This document shows positions 12,168 to 22,325 of a DNA stretch of 64,000 bases, one piece after another; the stretch's first letter is position 1; every line of letters starts with the position of its first letter. The DNA is taken from the NCBI GenBank assembly GCA_036872755.1, contig JAVHNS010000004.1:2728001-2792000 (forward strand). The letters are read 5' to 3'. The notes under the pieces were generated by a model that saw only the letters and a program-made list of their open reading frames with translations, was not told the DNA's origin and did no database searches. The stretch is from Orbilia blumenaviensis. Its lineage: Eukaryota; Ascomycota; Orbiliomycetes; Orbiliales; Orbiliaceae. Made by a program: the position numbers and the translations under genes.

Positions 12168-13343
12168 ATGGTATATACCAATCAAGTGCCACCTATATTA
12201 TATTATCGATCAATCTAACACGACTTCCATGTCTAGTCCAAGCAATTCCGCCGTCTGGCGGCTGAACACGCTTCTCTTGAGGGATGTGCACCTCCGGACT
12301 ATATCCTACCCGAAGGCGCCCATGACGATCTCGTCCTTCTTCACGCTATCCTTGTCGGGCCCGTTGGGACCCCATACGACAATGGGGCCTTCCGCATAAC
12401 GATCAAATGCACAGACACGTATCCGCAAACACCCCCAACAGCCAACTTCATGACCAAGATATGGCATCCGAATGTCGATGAGAAGACGGGCGAAGTCTGT
12501 GTCGACACACTTAAGACCAGCTGGACACCTAAAACGACCCTTAGAGATGTTCTAGAAGTTATCCGAAGCCTTCTCATCCACCCTAACCCATCCAGTGCCT
12601 TGAACTCAGAAGCCGGTCTCCTGGCCGAAGAAGATTTCAAAGCTTTTGCGCGACAAGCCAAACTCATGACCAAAATATATGCTGCTATCCCAGCTGACCT
12701 TAAGAGCAAGGTTAAGACCATGCGGCAGAAGGCAGATGAGGAAGGCAAGCCAGCTGGCTCAACTGTCACAACTCCAGTCTCGAAACATAAAAAGAACGTT
12801 TCTGCGTCGTCAACCCGCAAACCGGCCTCTGCCAAGTCTACCAAGGTCGCTTCGGACGATCAACCAGCCACTGTTGATACTCCAAAGGAAAAGAGTCCCC
12901 ACGCAGACAATGCATTGCACACTCCTACAAAAGAACATAGCAACCCTCAGGCTACGCCTTGCACGCCTACCCTGACAGCGAGCAAGTCTACAAAAGAGAC
13001 TACAGATTCAGCTCGCGCGACGACAAGGGGCAAAGAAAACACAGTTGTTAATCCTATTCCTTCACCAGTTGCATCGAATGCTTGCCGTTCCCGTTCGTCT
13101 AGCCCACTCGGGAAGCGCACGTTCGATGAAGCCAATGAGGAAGGAAGCCTAGAGACAGACATCCGAGGCGAGGTCGATTGCACCATGTCCCCGCCCCCTG
13201 CTAAACGCCGCAGTGTGGAGATCAACCGGCCGAAGACCCTAAAGAGTCTACCTGAAAAGCCAGCGAAGGTCCCCAAGAGTGTTGTCTACGCGAAAGGCAT
13301 GATGGCAAAGGGAAAGGCGCCCAAAGGTCTCAAAAGGTTATAA
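12168..13343 (+). CDS. UBE2S-like ubiquitin-conjugating enzyme E2 with long basic tail
   Basis: The model is join(12168..12170,12237..13343), 369 aa. The first coding exon is only the ATG. The intron (GTATAT...CTAG, with TCTAAC branch) is followed in phase 0 by Ser-Lys-Gln-Phe-Arg-Arg, a typical E2 first helix. The UBC fold spans residues 2-150. HPN is at 78-80, the catalytic cysteine is C89 in GEVCVDTLKTSW, and LLIHPNPSSALNSEAG is the hallmark that links it to UBE2S, the K11-chain E2 of the APC/C in animals, rather than to Pex4. Residues 150-369 are a disordered Ser/Pro/Lys tail with basic clusters (PPPAKRRS; KGKAPKGLKRL) suited to nuclear localisation. The role in chain elongation is inferred from the family. 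The upstream leader is CT-rich. Confidence 0.9.
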
Positions 13344-14611
13344 AAGTTTCCACAAGGCTATGTTTTACCCTTCTTTCCCTTGTGTTCCTATATAAGACCA
13401 TAGGCGTCATTGCGGAGTAAACACTCCAGGTTGCATTGCAAAAGAATGCTTTGTCTTGGATGCTTTTGCTTGTCAATCTTCTCTTCTCCTACTGTTTTAC
13501 CAAAGTATTTTTTTCTTCTTTGCTTCCTTGGTCTGGCGAATTGGTTCTTTCTATTCTCTTTGTTTTCTCGACTCTTCCTCTGCGATACCCTATATTGGCG
13601 GACTTTTGCCTTTATTGCATTGGGTTTTCTTTTCAAAATTCCCTCGAAGAACCTACAAGGTCTAAGGGTTTGGCATAACGCCACTCCCGTGCTCATAATA
13701 CTGTCCCCCTTTCCTATCTTGTCTTCAACTGGGAACCAAACAGAGGGTTTAAGTAATACCGAATAGGTACCTCTTCCGTTCACCAAAGAAATAGCCCTCC
13801 ATAACCTATGCTTGCTCTTGAGTATTCCTCAGAGTGCTATGGTTTTCCGACTTAGCTTTTGCTTTATAGTTGCCTGTCTTTGTTTCGATATGGGCATTAC
13901 TCACGGATCGTTCATCCACCCATATATTTCCTTTGTTACACTTGCATATACCTTTGCAAAGACCCTGCAAAGACGACGGCGTTTTGGGACTCCTTTCTTT
14001 ACACTTCTCAACTATCGTTAACGATCACTAATACGTGCGATCTGGTTCATGATCATTCTTGTCACGTTTGATTTTTTTTTTTTTTTTTTGGGTTTTTTTC
14101 ACGGCATATGGATAGCGAGCGACGGTAACATTGGAATTTCTGTGCTTTCTAAGTTCTTCTCCCTCTTGTTTTATCTGCGTCGCTTCTTTTTTTTGTCGAC
14201 GCAGGTTTTATATATTTTGCACACAATATATCTTATGGAGAAAAAGACATGTATAATATGAAATATACCTATCTGCAGGATAATCTTAGTTTAATGATAT
14301 TGACCAGAAAGATTGAAACCATTTGGGGATTCCAGTTCTTTACAGCGTGCTTAGTGGGCGTCTATCCTCGAGGCACGATTTGTTGCCATATTTAGGTTTT
14401 CCATTGTCGGATTCCATTATGTTGTCTATTTACTTCGTATACGCGATCCTAGTATATGTACACATTTTTTTTTTCCGTGCATGCAACTATGCATGCAAGT
14501 TTCATACCCTTACGTACTTGGTATACACACGGCCAACCACAAATCGTACTAATTACCCAATTTAGATGTTTTGGTGTGATATGTGTGTATGGTATATCTA
14601 ACCGTCAATTG
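13344..14611. other. convergent intergenic region
   Basis: This lies between the ends of the E2 gene (+) and the Ser/Thr-rich membrane protein (-). It is T-rich on the + strand, with an 18-T tract at 14072-14089. Open frames in it are Phe/Leu/Ser-rich products of that bias. No gene seen. Confidence 0.6.
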
Positions 14612-15679
14612 CTACCCTAATCCCACGTCTCGAACCTTCTGTCGCCTTCGAAGTAAGAAGAAATAGAAGCTGGCGAATGCTAGGAGAATGACTGCCAGGC
14701 TTCCGGCTACCGCGCCCCCTATCACCGCCGGTTTTAGGGAAGAGTCGTTAGTGGTAGTATATGCGGTAGCGGTGATGATTTGTTGGGTGGTGGTGACGGT
14801 CGTAACAAAAGAATTATCTGAGGGTGGGAGAGTCGTAAGAAGCGTTGGGGATGTGTATAGTTGATCGTTAGAGGTATAGGTTCTGAAGACTATGGAAGAG
14901 GAGAGGGTTGTGAAGTAGGAACCTTTCTCGCTGGCTCCTGGGGCTAGGATGGTTCTTTCTAGGGGGCTTCCCTGTGGGGTATTTTCTTGGATTTGAGTAG
15001 TTAGGCCCGGTTCGTTTGTAGGCTGTCCGGGATTGGAGACATCCCGTGTAGTCGATGGTGCTAGAGGTATAAGAGGTATAGGTATCGATTCTGTTATAGA
15101 TGTGGATAGTCTCGTAGATATGGATCCCGGTCCGCGGGCTGGAGGGGTTGTGTTATTGGGATCTTGATCATTTGGTGGACTTGAAGGCTGTTCGTTTAGA
15201 GGCCTTTGGGTAGTTGTACTTGGCGGGGCAGTACTGGGTTGCAATATTTGGGTCCTTGATGTTATCTTCTCACCTTCTTCCCCTTCGCGTACAGAATTCT
15301 GAGGAATAAACCCTCGAGTAGCAGGAATACTGTTGCCAGGTCCATTTTCGACAGGCGTGATAAAATCCCTCCCTATAGTGCTAGTTTCCTGCGGGCCAGC
15401 AGATATTTCGGTGGCATCACCGCACCCCGGGTCATTTTGAGATGCATCAAAGTCTGTCAACGTTTTAAGCCAGCCCCTCGATTTGGACGGGATCTGTATT
15501 TTCAAACTTGACGATATTTCGTCGTCCTGACGGCGGCGGAGAAAGGTTTTGGAGTATATGGCGAGGAAAGGTGATCTTTTTTTCTGCTTGTATTTAGGAA
15601 ATAGTTGGTTGTTTGGGTGGGTTTGGGGATGACAGTGGTCGGTTTCGCCTTCCACACCGGTCCTCTTTGGGATTGACAT
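14612..15679 (-). CDS. Ser/Thr/Pro-rich single-pass membrane protein (Mid2/WSC-like architecture)
   Basis: Single exon, 355 aa, start ATG at 15679. A basic N-terminus (KYKQKK, FLRRRQ) is followed by about 200 residues rich in Ser, Thr, Pro and Asn, then a Thr-dense stretch (TTVTTTQQIITATAYTTT) and one hydrophobic span (VIGGAVAGSLAVILLAFASFYFF) followed by a basic stop-transfer LRRRQK and a short tail. This layout is typical of fungal wall-stress sensors of the Mid2 type, where an O-mannosylated rod reports wall tension. No classical signal peptide is visible, and the N-terminal 70 residues look cytosolic, so the true start may be internal or an upstream exon may be missing. Only two cysteines lie in the presumed outside part, so there is no WSC domain. 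Confidence 0.7.
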   Translation of the reverse strand: MSIPKRTGVEGETDHCHPQTHPNNQLFPKYKQKKRSPFLAIYSKTFLRRRQDDEISSSLKIQIPSKSRGWLKTLTDFDASQNDPGCGDATEISAGPQETSTIGRDFITPVENGPGNSIPATRGFIPQNSVREGEEGEKITSRTQILQPSTAPPSTTTQRPLNEQPSSPPNDQDPNNTTPPARGPGSISTRLSTSITESIPIPLIPLAPSTTRDVSNPGQPTNEPGLTTQIQENTPQGSPLERTILAPGASEKGSYFTTLSSSIVFRTYTSNDQLYTSPTLLTTLPPSDNSFVTTVTTTQQIITATAYTTTNDSSLKPAVIGGAVAGSLAVILLAFASFYFFLLRRRQKVRDVGLG

Positions 15680-17259
15680 GGCGAAACTAGGTAGGTGAAG
15701 GGTGTTCCGAGGCTTGACCGCAGTGTATGGAGCCTAGGAACTAGTAAAGGCCGAATTTTAGATAGACGTTCGTCGATGTATATACTTAAGTAGGTACCTA
15801 CTTATTGATATAGTTGATTGATTGGTAACAGCAATTATAATTAAACCTGTTCCAATCACTGAGGTGTATATTGGGTTACGAGTACCAGAAGAACGTTAAC
15901 CTCATATATATACAAAATATTCACCAGCTTGATCTAAAGATTACGATCAAATCATATTGAGCTCCTGGGTAAGGCGAACAGAGACTTAAGGTCCACCTTA
16001 TATTACTACTCGGGAGCAATATCTCAATACAGATAGCAAATGGACTGAATAGACCCTGGATGTTTGTCTTCGCAAGAAGCTAATGCCACTTGGATCCCCA
16101 CGTTTTAATTTGAATATAAGCTTGGCGTTTACTTGGAATGAGTAGAAGTCTTAATGTTTCAGGATACGTATGTAGGCATTCAGACGAAATCCTTAAGCCT
16201 GTCGGGTTATTACCAATGCACACGGCGCAACAAGAGTAAGGTCTACTGAACAAGCTTAAACTCCTGTTTCGGATACTTCCGACAAACGTGGGTTCAATAA
16301 GTAATTTACTCATCAAAAAACTAGGTATGAGAACTTGAAAAGCTCTGTTCATTCCTGTAGATTACAGTTGGTTTCTGAGGACTGCAGACTGTGAAACAAG
16401 CCAAAGCCATAGAACCATCCACTTTTAGTCGTCTCGCGGAGTAAAGGTCTGCGTTGTTACTCTGTTGCAAAATCACGGAGTCTGATTGGCCCCAACGAGA
16501 CCAGGTTGGTCCTGTTTGCTGTTTCCTATCCACATTGCCAGGTTTAGCGACTTCGCGGAGCCGCAGATTGGTTTGGCAATGCCATCCTAACCTTAAAACT
16601 TTTTGTGGACCAGGCCGCTAGGCAGAAAAGTGTGAATAGATGTGGCTGAGAAACATTCAGGTTTATCCGGTTTGTGCTGAGAGTGAGGCACTGATCAAAT
16701 AAGGAAGGCCATCAAAGATCGATCGAAGGAAACAAGTAATATGGGGCATGCGTGAATGCAACGAGGATGCATTGCACGGACCACGTGGAGATTTGGATCG
16801 CGGGTGCTATTCTGGGGTGGTCCAGGGTAGGTTTCACACTTTGTGCACGCTCTGATATCAGGCTCTGATTCATTGGTGCTAGAATCTGTAACCTTAAACG
16901 ACTATTGGCCCGGAAACTTCTGGACTTCGCAGTTAGAAAGAGCCTTTAATATTGCACAGCACAAACAGAGCCAGCTTTTTCAGATAATCTTAACATGATA
17001 TCACACCCTCAAGTTCCCAGGAATTTGGATCTTACAGGTTGCAAGCCGATTACCCCTATATCTTGGATTTCGTAATCAAATCCTGGTACCATGTTTCTGG
17101 GCTCCTTGTTATCCTGAAAAATAAATAAATAAATAAAATAAAGCCAGTTGGACCGAATTTGAGAGCAGAGGCTTAAAGGATGATACATATAACAAACTGA
17201 ATTTGCGAACGTCAACAATACTGCCTAGGTAGGTACTTACGTAAAGGACCTCCATTGGC
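15680..17259. other. divergent intergenic region, no gene seen
   Basis: This is the AT-rich 5' region of the two flanking divergent genes. It contains the 18-bp palindrome at 15787-15804. Open frames at 16080-16352 and 16321-16533 (-) have no family features. Confidence 0.55.
15787..15804. repeat. 18-bp perfect palindrome TAAGTAGGTACCTACTTA
   Basis: The sequence equals its own reverse complement over 18 bases and is centred on GGTACC. It is about 110 bp upstream of the ATG of the Ser/Thr-rich membrane protein and belongs to the same word family as the cluster at 2.8-4.6 kb. Confidence 0.85.
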
Positions 17260-19002
17260 ATGGATTTATATTTAGAACGGCAGGCTCAAGTACGAGACCA
17301 GGCTCAAGCCTCTTTCTCCTCAAATTCAATCATATCTCTGCCTTCGAACGCACTTTCCATACACCCCAAATTTCACCATTCCCATAAACTGCTTTTCCGT
17401 CTTTCACTCCTCGGCTTGCGGTGCATTATACTCTTCGCCTTTCTAAATCTAACAATACTTCTGCCGGCTCGTCAACTTGAGATCGGATTCACATCTTCCA
17501 CAAAGCAGGTCTTCAACTCTGCCATCATTCTTACCTCTCTCTTGATTGCCCGTGCAGTCAAGCACTTCTATGAGGAATGTGCAAAACTGGTGCGCTGGGC
17601 ATTTCTTCGACGTTCAGCACATACTTATAAGCAAGTTATCCAGTTGTTGTCGATAGACTCTATCACTGTTTCGGCGTCTATAGTTTGGTCTTACATAAAA
17701 CACTCTCTCCCCTGGAAGTATAAAAGAGACCAAGCGAGCCAAAGGCGGTCAGAGATAATTCTAGTTTTCCTCCTACTCTTCGTTGCTATATTAGCAGAAC
17801 TTGCGATCGCTTTGCTAGGATTTACATTCGAAATCGACGATGTATCCTATCTTGAAATCGGAAATGATGCTTATATGACGAACTGGCTATATATCAGCCC
17901 TAGCATTGACGAATCCGATCAAGAATTGACAGCGCGGATCAATGGCTTGACATTTTTGAATAAATTTGGAGACAATGGTAATAGCAACCCGCTAGATCTG
18001 TCTCGAAGGGGACTCCACTGGAACATAGCACGCCCGACAGAATATCTCTATACATTTTTAGAATGGGACAGTCCGAGCCCGTGGAGTCTAGGGAGGCCGT
18101 CAAGATGGCCAACAACTAGAAATATCACTACCTCTAGCGATTGTATTGAGGCTGGGCAGGTTGGGATCGTGCAAGATGATGTCGGGTGTAAGATTTACTA
18201 CTCGTTACCATCTGAAAAAGGTAGTAAGATCAAGACAATATCGCATGAAATACCTAACTTCAATTGCAATCTACCGAATAAATCTATCTTTATACGGACT
18301 AAAGATGAATGCGGCCCACGTTGTTCGAACGTCATCGTCCTCGAGGCGTTGACATCGTACGCTAGTCCTTTGACGAAACTATTTTTGTGCAGTGTGACAG
18401 TCGGTAAGGTTATCGGGGCTTCTGATGAAGCAAGGGAAGAGATTCGGGACCCTATTGCAAAGATCTTTGCATCCAGCATTTCGCATGGGGCATATTCATC
18501 TACGGATCCAAATAGTACGATATCCTCGATATCTACTCTCTCAATAACAAACCGTGCAACCCCACACTTTATATTTTCAAACCCCCCCCCTAACGCAGAA
18601 GCCCCGTATACCCATCCTTCGACCACTTTAAATCTAACATTCGCTCAATATACCGCTGCTATTCTCTCCCGTTTCGCCATATCGTCTATCTCAAGTACCG
18701 ATGGGTCCAACCCCCGATTTAAGGGGCTTGGTAAAACGAACATTAAATTGGATAGACTTACTGTTGATGCTGAGTTTCTAAATGGATTGATAGGAGGGGC
18801 TGGGCTTTTGATCGTCATGACTCTAGCTGGCATTGGATTGCTAGTAGGGGATATGGAAATACCCGATGACAAGTCGGATAATGTGGCGATGATTATCAAA
18901 GAAATGGTTGAGGACGTAGAGGTCAGGACAGAGAAGAAAAGGGCGGTTGTGAGATATGTTAGTGGAATTGGGCTAAAGGTTGACTTACAAGATGCGAGAT
19001 AG
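17260..19002 (+). CDS. multi-span membrane protein of unknown function
   Basis: Single exon, 580 aa, ATG at 17260. I do not recognise a named family. Hydrophobic segments lie at about 43-70, 84-100, possibly 127-146, and 164-190. A hydrophilic region of about 315 residues (193-505) follows, with several cysteines and many N-x-S/T sites. A final strong span (LLIVMTLAGIGLLVG) is near 515-530, and a charged cytosolic tail of about 50 residues ends the chain. The pattern of an N-terminal bundle, large external domain and C-terminal span recurs in lineage-expanded Pezizomycotina membrane proteins. The uninterrupted 1.7-kb frame with ordinary codon use supports a real gene. Confidence 0.8.
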   Translation: MDLYLERQAQVRDQAQASFSSNSIISLPSNALSIHPKFHHSHKLLFRLSLLGLRCIILFAFLNLTILLPARQLEIGFTSSTKQVFNSAIILTSLLIARAVKHFYEECAKLVRWAFLRRSAHTYKQVIQLLSIDSITVSASIVWSYIKHSLPWKYKRDQASQRRSEIILVFLLLFVAILAELAIALLGFTFEIDDVSYLEIGNDAYMTNWLYISPSIDESDQELTARINGLTFLNKFGDNGNSNPLDLSRRGLHWNIARPTEYLYTFLEWDSPSPWSLGRPSRWPTTRNITTSSDCIEAGQVGIVQDDVGCKIYYSLPSEKGSKIKTISHEIPNFNCNLPNKSIFIRTKDECGPRCSNVIVLEALTSYASPLTKLFLCSVTVGKVIGASDEAREEIRDPIAKIFASSISHGAYSSTDPNSTISSISTLSITNRATPHFIFSNPPPNAEAPYTHPSTTLNLTFAQYTAAILSRFAISSISSTDGSNPRFKGLGKTNIKLDRLTVDAEFLNGLIGGAGLLIVMTLAGIGLLVGDMEIPDDKSDNVAMIIKEMVEDVEVRTEKKRAVVRYVSGIGLKVDLQDAR

Positions 19003-19621
19003 GGTTTAAGACAAACTGCGTTTTACGTTACAATTATATCAGCTAAGCCATAGGTCTTCATGATGCTATAGCGCTATCTGGCTATTGGTCTTGTAAATTA
19101 GTCTCCGCAACGTCAACTGCAATATATCTTAAGGTCATTAATATATTTGGATGACGTTAACATGGTCTCGCAACGAGATTGTTAATATATCTGTTGAAGG
19201 TTGCGGTTGATAATGTAATATGTTCCCCCAGGTCGAGAGATCACTTAAAAATGTTAGAGCTTAGGATGCGGAGCTCACCTCCGAAATATATGCCTTTATT
19301 CTTTCCATGATGCGGTGATTTTGGATTTATAATAGTTACTGGACATTACAATGCTGCTTCATGATGTTAGCTGCATACATAATTAGACGAGCGCTATTGC
19401 GTTGCTTCACCAAAGCCTAGGTAAAGTGCAACAACTTGTGGGTCGATCGAAGTTGCACTGCCAGAGCTCAGTCTGGTAATGCGTGTAACCAATGTGTATA
19501 TTTATATAAATGTATATATACTTACTCAGGTAAAACGTAGTCTTGCAAGACTAAGCAAAACGGCCATCTAGTGTGTAATTACACAAATTATAGAGAGAAC
19601 AGCAGCCTGGAGCGCTTGCTG

Positions 19622-19646
19622 TTTTTTTTTTTTTTTTTTTTTTTTT
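19622..19646. repeat. poly(T) tract
   Basis: Twenty-five consecutive T on the + strand, the longest homopolymer in the window. Confidence 0.95.
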
Positions 19647-20250
19647 CAATTAATACAAAGCTTAAACTTGGTCAACTGGAGCTAGCTAGTTACAACGCAA
19701 AGTTTCAAAATCAGCGTTTTATATAAAGGCTATATACCTAATATAGCAAAGTATACCGGTAAAAATTAAAGAACATGGGCGTGGTCGGCCATTTGTAGCC
19801 AATGCGGTCAATATTATGCGGGGCCAAGGGCTGATAGTTATAGCCGGACAGCCAAGTCTCCTATGTTACACAGATTGGTAAGTCAATCGGGCGTTGCACG
19901 GCACCGCATTGCTGCATACCTACCTAGCCGCACGGTACCGGTACATGCTAGTATACTACCTATCTATGTACCTATTTAACGTTTTTATTTCCAATGAGTC
20001 GATAGCAATTTATTCTTATCTCAGTCGTTTCGCAGCTCAAAATTGAAACTATACCAACCTCAATCAAACGACTCTCCATGAACCTTATGCCGGGTAAATC
20101 TCACACGTGTACACCAGCACGACAACTCCGGAAGTATAAATTAAATATTGAAATTACAAAGCAGCCGCCACTCTTGCAACTTCAAGTGTTGATTTTTGTT
20201 GTTAAATGGGCGTGCGCTGATATTTGCTAGATCTATATCTATGCATATGC

Positions 20251-20273
20251 CTGGATCTGGATCTGGATCTGGG
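20251..20273. repeat. GGATCT hexamer repeat
   Basis: About three and a half tandem copies of GGATCT in AT-rich intergenic sequence. Confidence 0.85.
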
Positions 20274-20899
20274 ATAGGTCCTTTAAATTTACGTTGGAGG
20301 TTTAGAAACTCTTTAATACCGGTTATAACTGCCTGGGTATGAAAATAAACCAATATAAAATACAAATAAATACACATGTAGCAGTTGACCAATTTGCAGG
20401 ATATCGAGGCTAGGTGCGGGATCACGCAAAATAATTTGACAAGGTTGACGGATCAATTTGATATCAAACCCTTGTTCTATTTTGTCACTGTGATATGGCT
20501 ATTATCATTGGGTGCGCTTTTATTGGATGGGGACATGCAGTTTGGGGCAGGTGCGTCCGCATGCGTTGTGCCGGACGCGAATTTAAGCCTCCATCTATCT
20601 TTGGCCATCGTGTCAAGTCGACCTCCTGCGCCGACGATGGCCTGACAGATATCTCTCGAAGCTGACATCTATTCTTCTTCTCTTCTTCCTTTTAACCCCC
20701 CTTACCTTCTTCCACTTTCTATTAATTGTCCTCTTTAGAATCGCATCGACGGGTTTCCTTGCGAGTCTGGACGTTTTCTCGAATTCTCTGAGTCCCACCG
20801 TTAACATTACCTTGCAGTTTCATCACGATAGTGCAGTGCTAGTACAGTCCCCTATTCAATGTGTGGTCGCTGTTGAGCAGCGTATAACAGATACCAACG

Positions 20900-22325
20900 A
20901 TGACGAAATACCAACCGCCAACTCCCCAACTGAGGAAGCAGATTCTCACAACTCTTTTCATCTCCCTGCTACTCGATCTTGTAAGTTTTGACCCCTTTAA
21001 ATTACCATTATTATCGTCATTATCACCATCATCATCATTACCATACTGTCCGCTAACAGGCGTGTCTGCAGCTCTCGTTCACCCTTATCTTGCCACTATT
21101 CCCACAACTTCTCGCCCACTACCAAGCACTCGAATCCACGTACACAACCCCGACACTCCTACGAACTACATTTGCATACCTGAACTCCTTTAAAGCCGCT
21201 TTCTCTCGTCCAATTTCTTCGCGCTTCGATGTCGTTCTTCTTGGTGGGGCCATGGGCTCCCTGTTTTCGTTTCTCCAAGCCTTCTCGGCCCCCATAATAG
21301 GCTCTATCTCCGATAAATCCGGTCGTCGGACCGCTTTACTGTATTCCATGATGGGAAATATTCTTTCTGTTCTGATCTGGGTGTTTGCCATTGATTTCCC
21401 TACATTTGTGGCAAGTAGAATTGTGGGAGGTCTATCAGAAGGGAACGTTCAACTTGCAATTGCGATTGCTACGGACGTGAGCAGCGAGGAAAACCGCGGT
21501 GCCACGCTGGCGCTTGTTGGTGTAGCATTCAGCATCGCATTCACGATAGGGCCAATGATCGGAGCATTTATGGCCAGCAAGACCTTGATGCTTGGAAACC
21601 CATTCTCTACGGCCGCCGCTTTCTCACTGGTGCTGATTGTCACGGAAACAATATACCTCTACTTTAAACTCCCAGAAACAAAACCACCATCTCCCACCCC
21701 AGGAAGCTCCAAATCAACATCAGAAGACTCTAAAAAGAAGGACAAGGCAAGATCTTTGACGCTCTTAAACTTAACACACTTCCTATTCCTCCTTGTATTC
21801 TCAGGCATGGAGTTCAGTTTGACATTCATGACCTTCGAGCTTTTCTCCTTCTCATCAGCAGATAATGGGCGCCTGTTGGGATTTGTGGGCCTCACGGCAT
21901 CTTTGTTGCAAGGGTCGTTTACCAGAAGGGCGCCACCCCATATTGTTGTCAAGACGGGTCTGTTAGCATCAGCGATAAGCTTTTTATTATTGGCCCAAAT
22001 TAACACGAAAGGGATGTTGTACGTCGCGGCATTTTTCCTGTCAGTCACAAGCGCTACAGTTGTGACAGGGCTTACAGCATTAGCCAGCTTCCGAGTTGGC
22101 GAGGAAGATAGGGGAAGGAGACTTGGTGGGTTCAGAGGATCTGGACAGATCGGAAGGGCCTGTGGACCAATATTGTTCTGTAGCCTATATTGGTGGGCGG
22201 GTAGAGAGGTCGCTTATGGTATTGGCGCGGCAAGTATGTTAGCTGTTATGGGGGTTGCTTGGGGCGGTCTGGATCGAGGCGCCCAGGCTGTAAGCGGGAA
22301 GAAGGTGAAGGACGAGAAGAAGTAA
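20900..22325 (+). CDS. MFS transporter, MFSD10/TETRAN-like
   Basis: The model is join(20900..20980,21072..22325), 444 aa, about 12 transmembrane segments. The GTAAGT donor and CTGCAG acceptor join in phase 0 inside the first membrane span, giving LLLDLLSFTLILPLFP, which closely follows the first span of animal MFSD10 (TETRAN). The family motif A between spans 2 and 3 is GSISDKSGRR at about 104-113. A charged cytosolic loop (about residues 230-250, TPGSSKSTSEDSKKKDK) separates the two six-span halves. The C-terminus is short and Lys-rich. Animal members export organic anions. The fungal substrate is not known and I do not assign one. Confidence 0.88.

Larger units (their letters stand above)
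19003..20899. other. AT-rich intergenic region
   Basis: No gene seen. It contains a 25-T tract (19622-19646), a GGATCT hexamer repeat (20251-20273) and scattered ACCTA words near 19917. The last 200 bases are pyrimidine-rich and look like the promoter and leader of the transporter gene. Confidence 0.6.
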
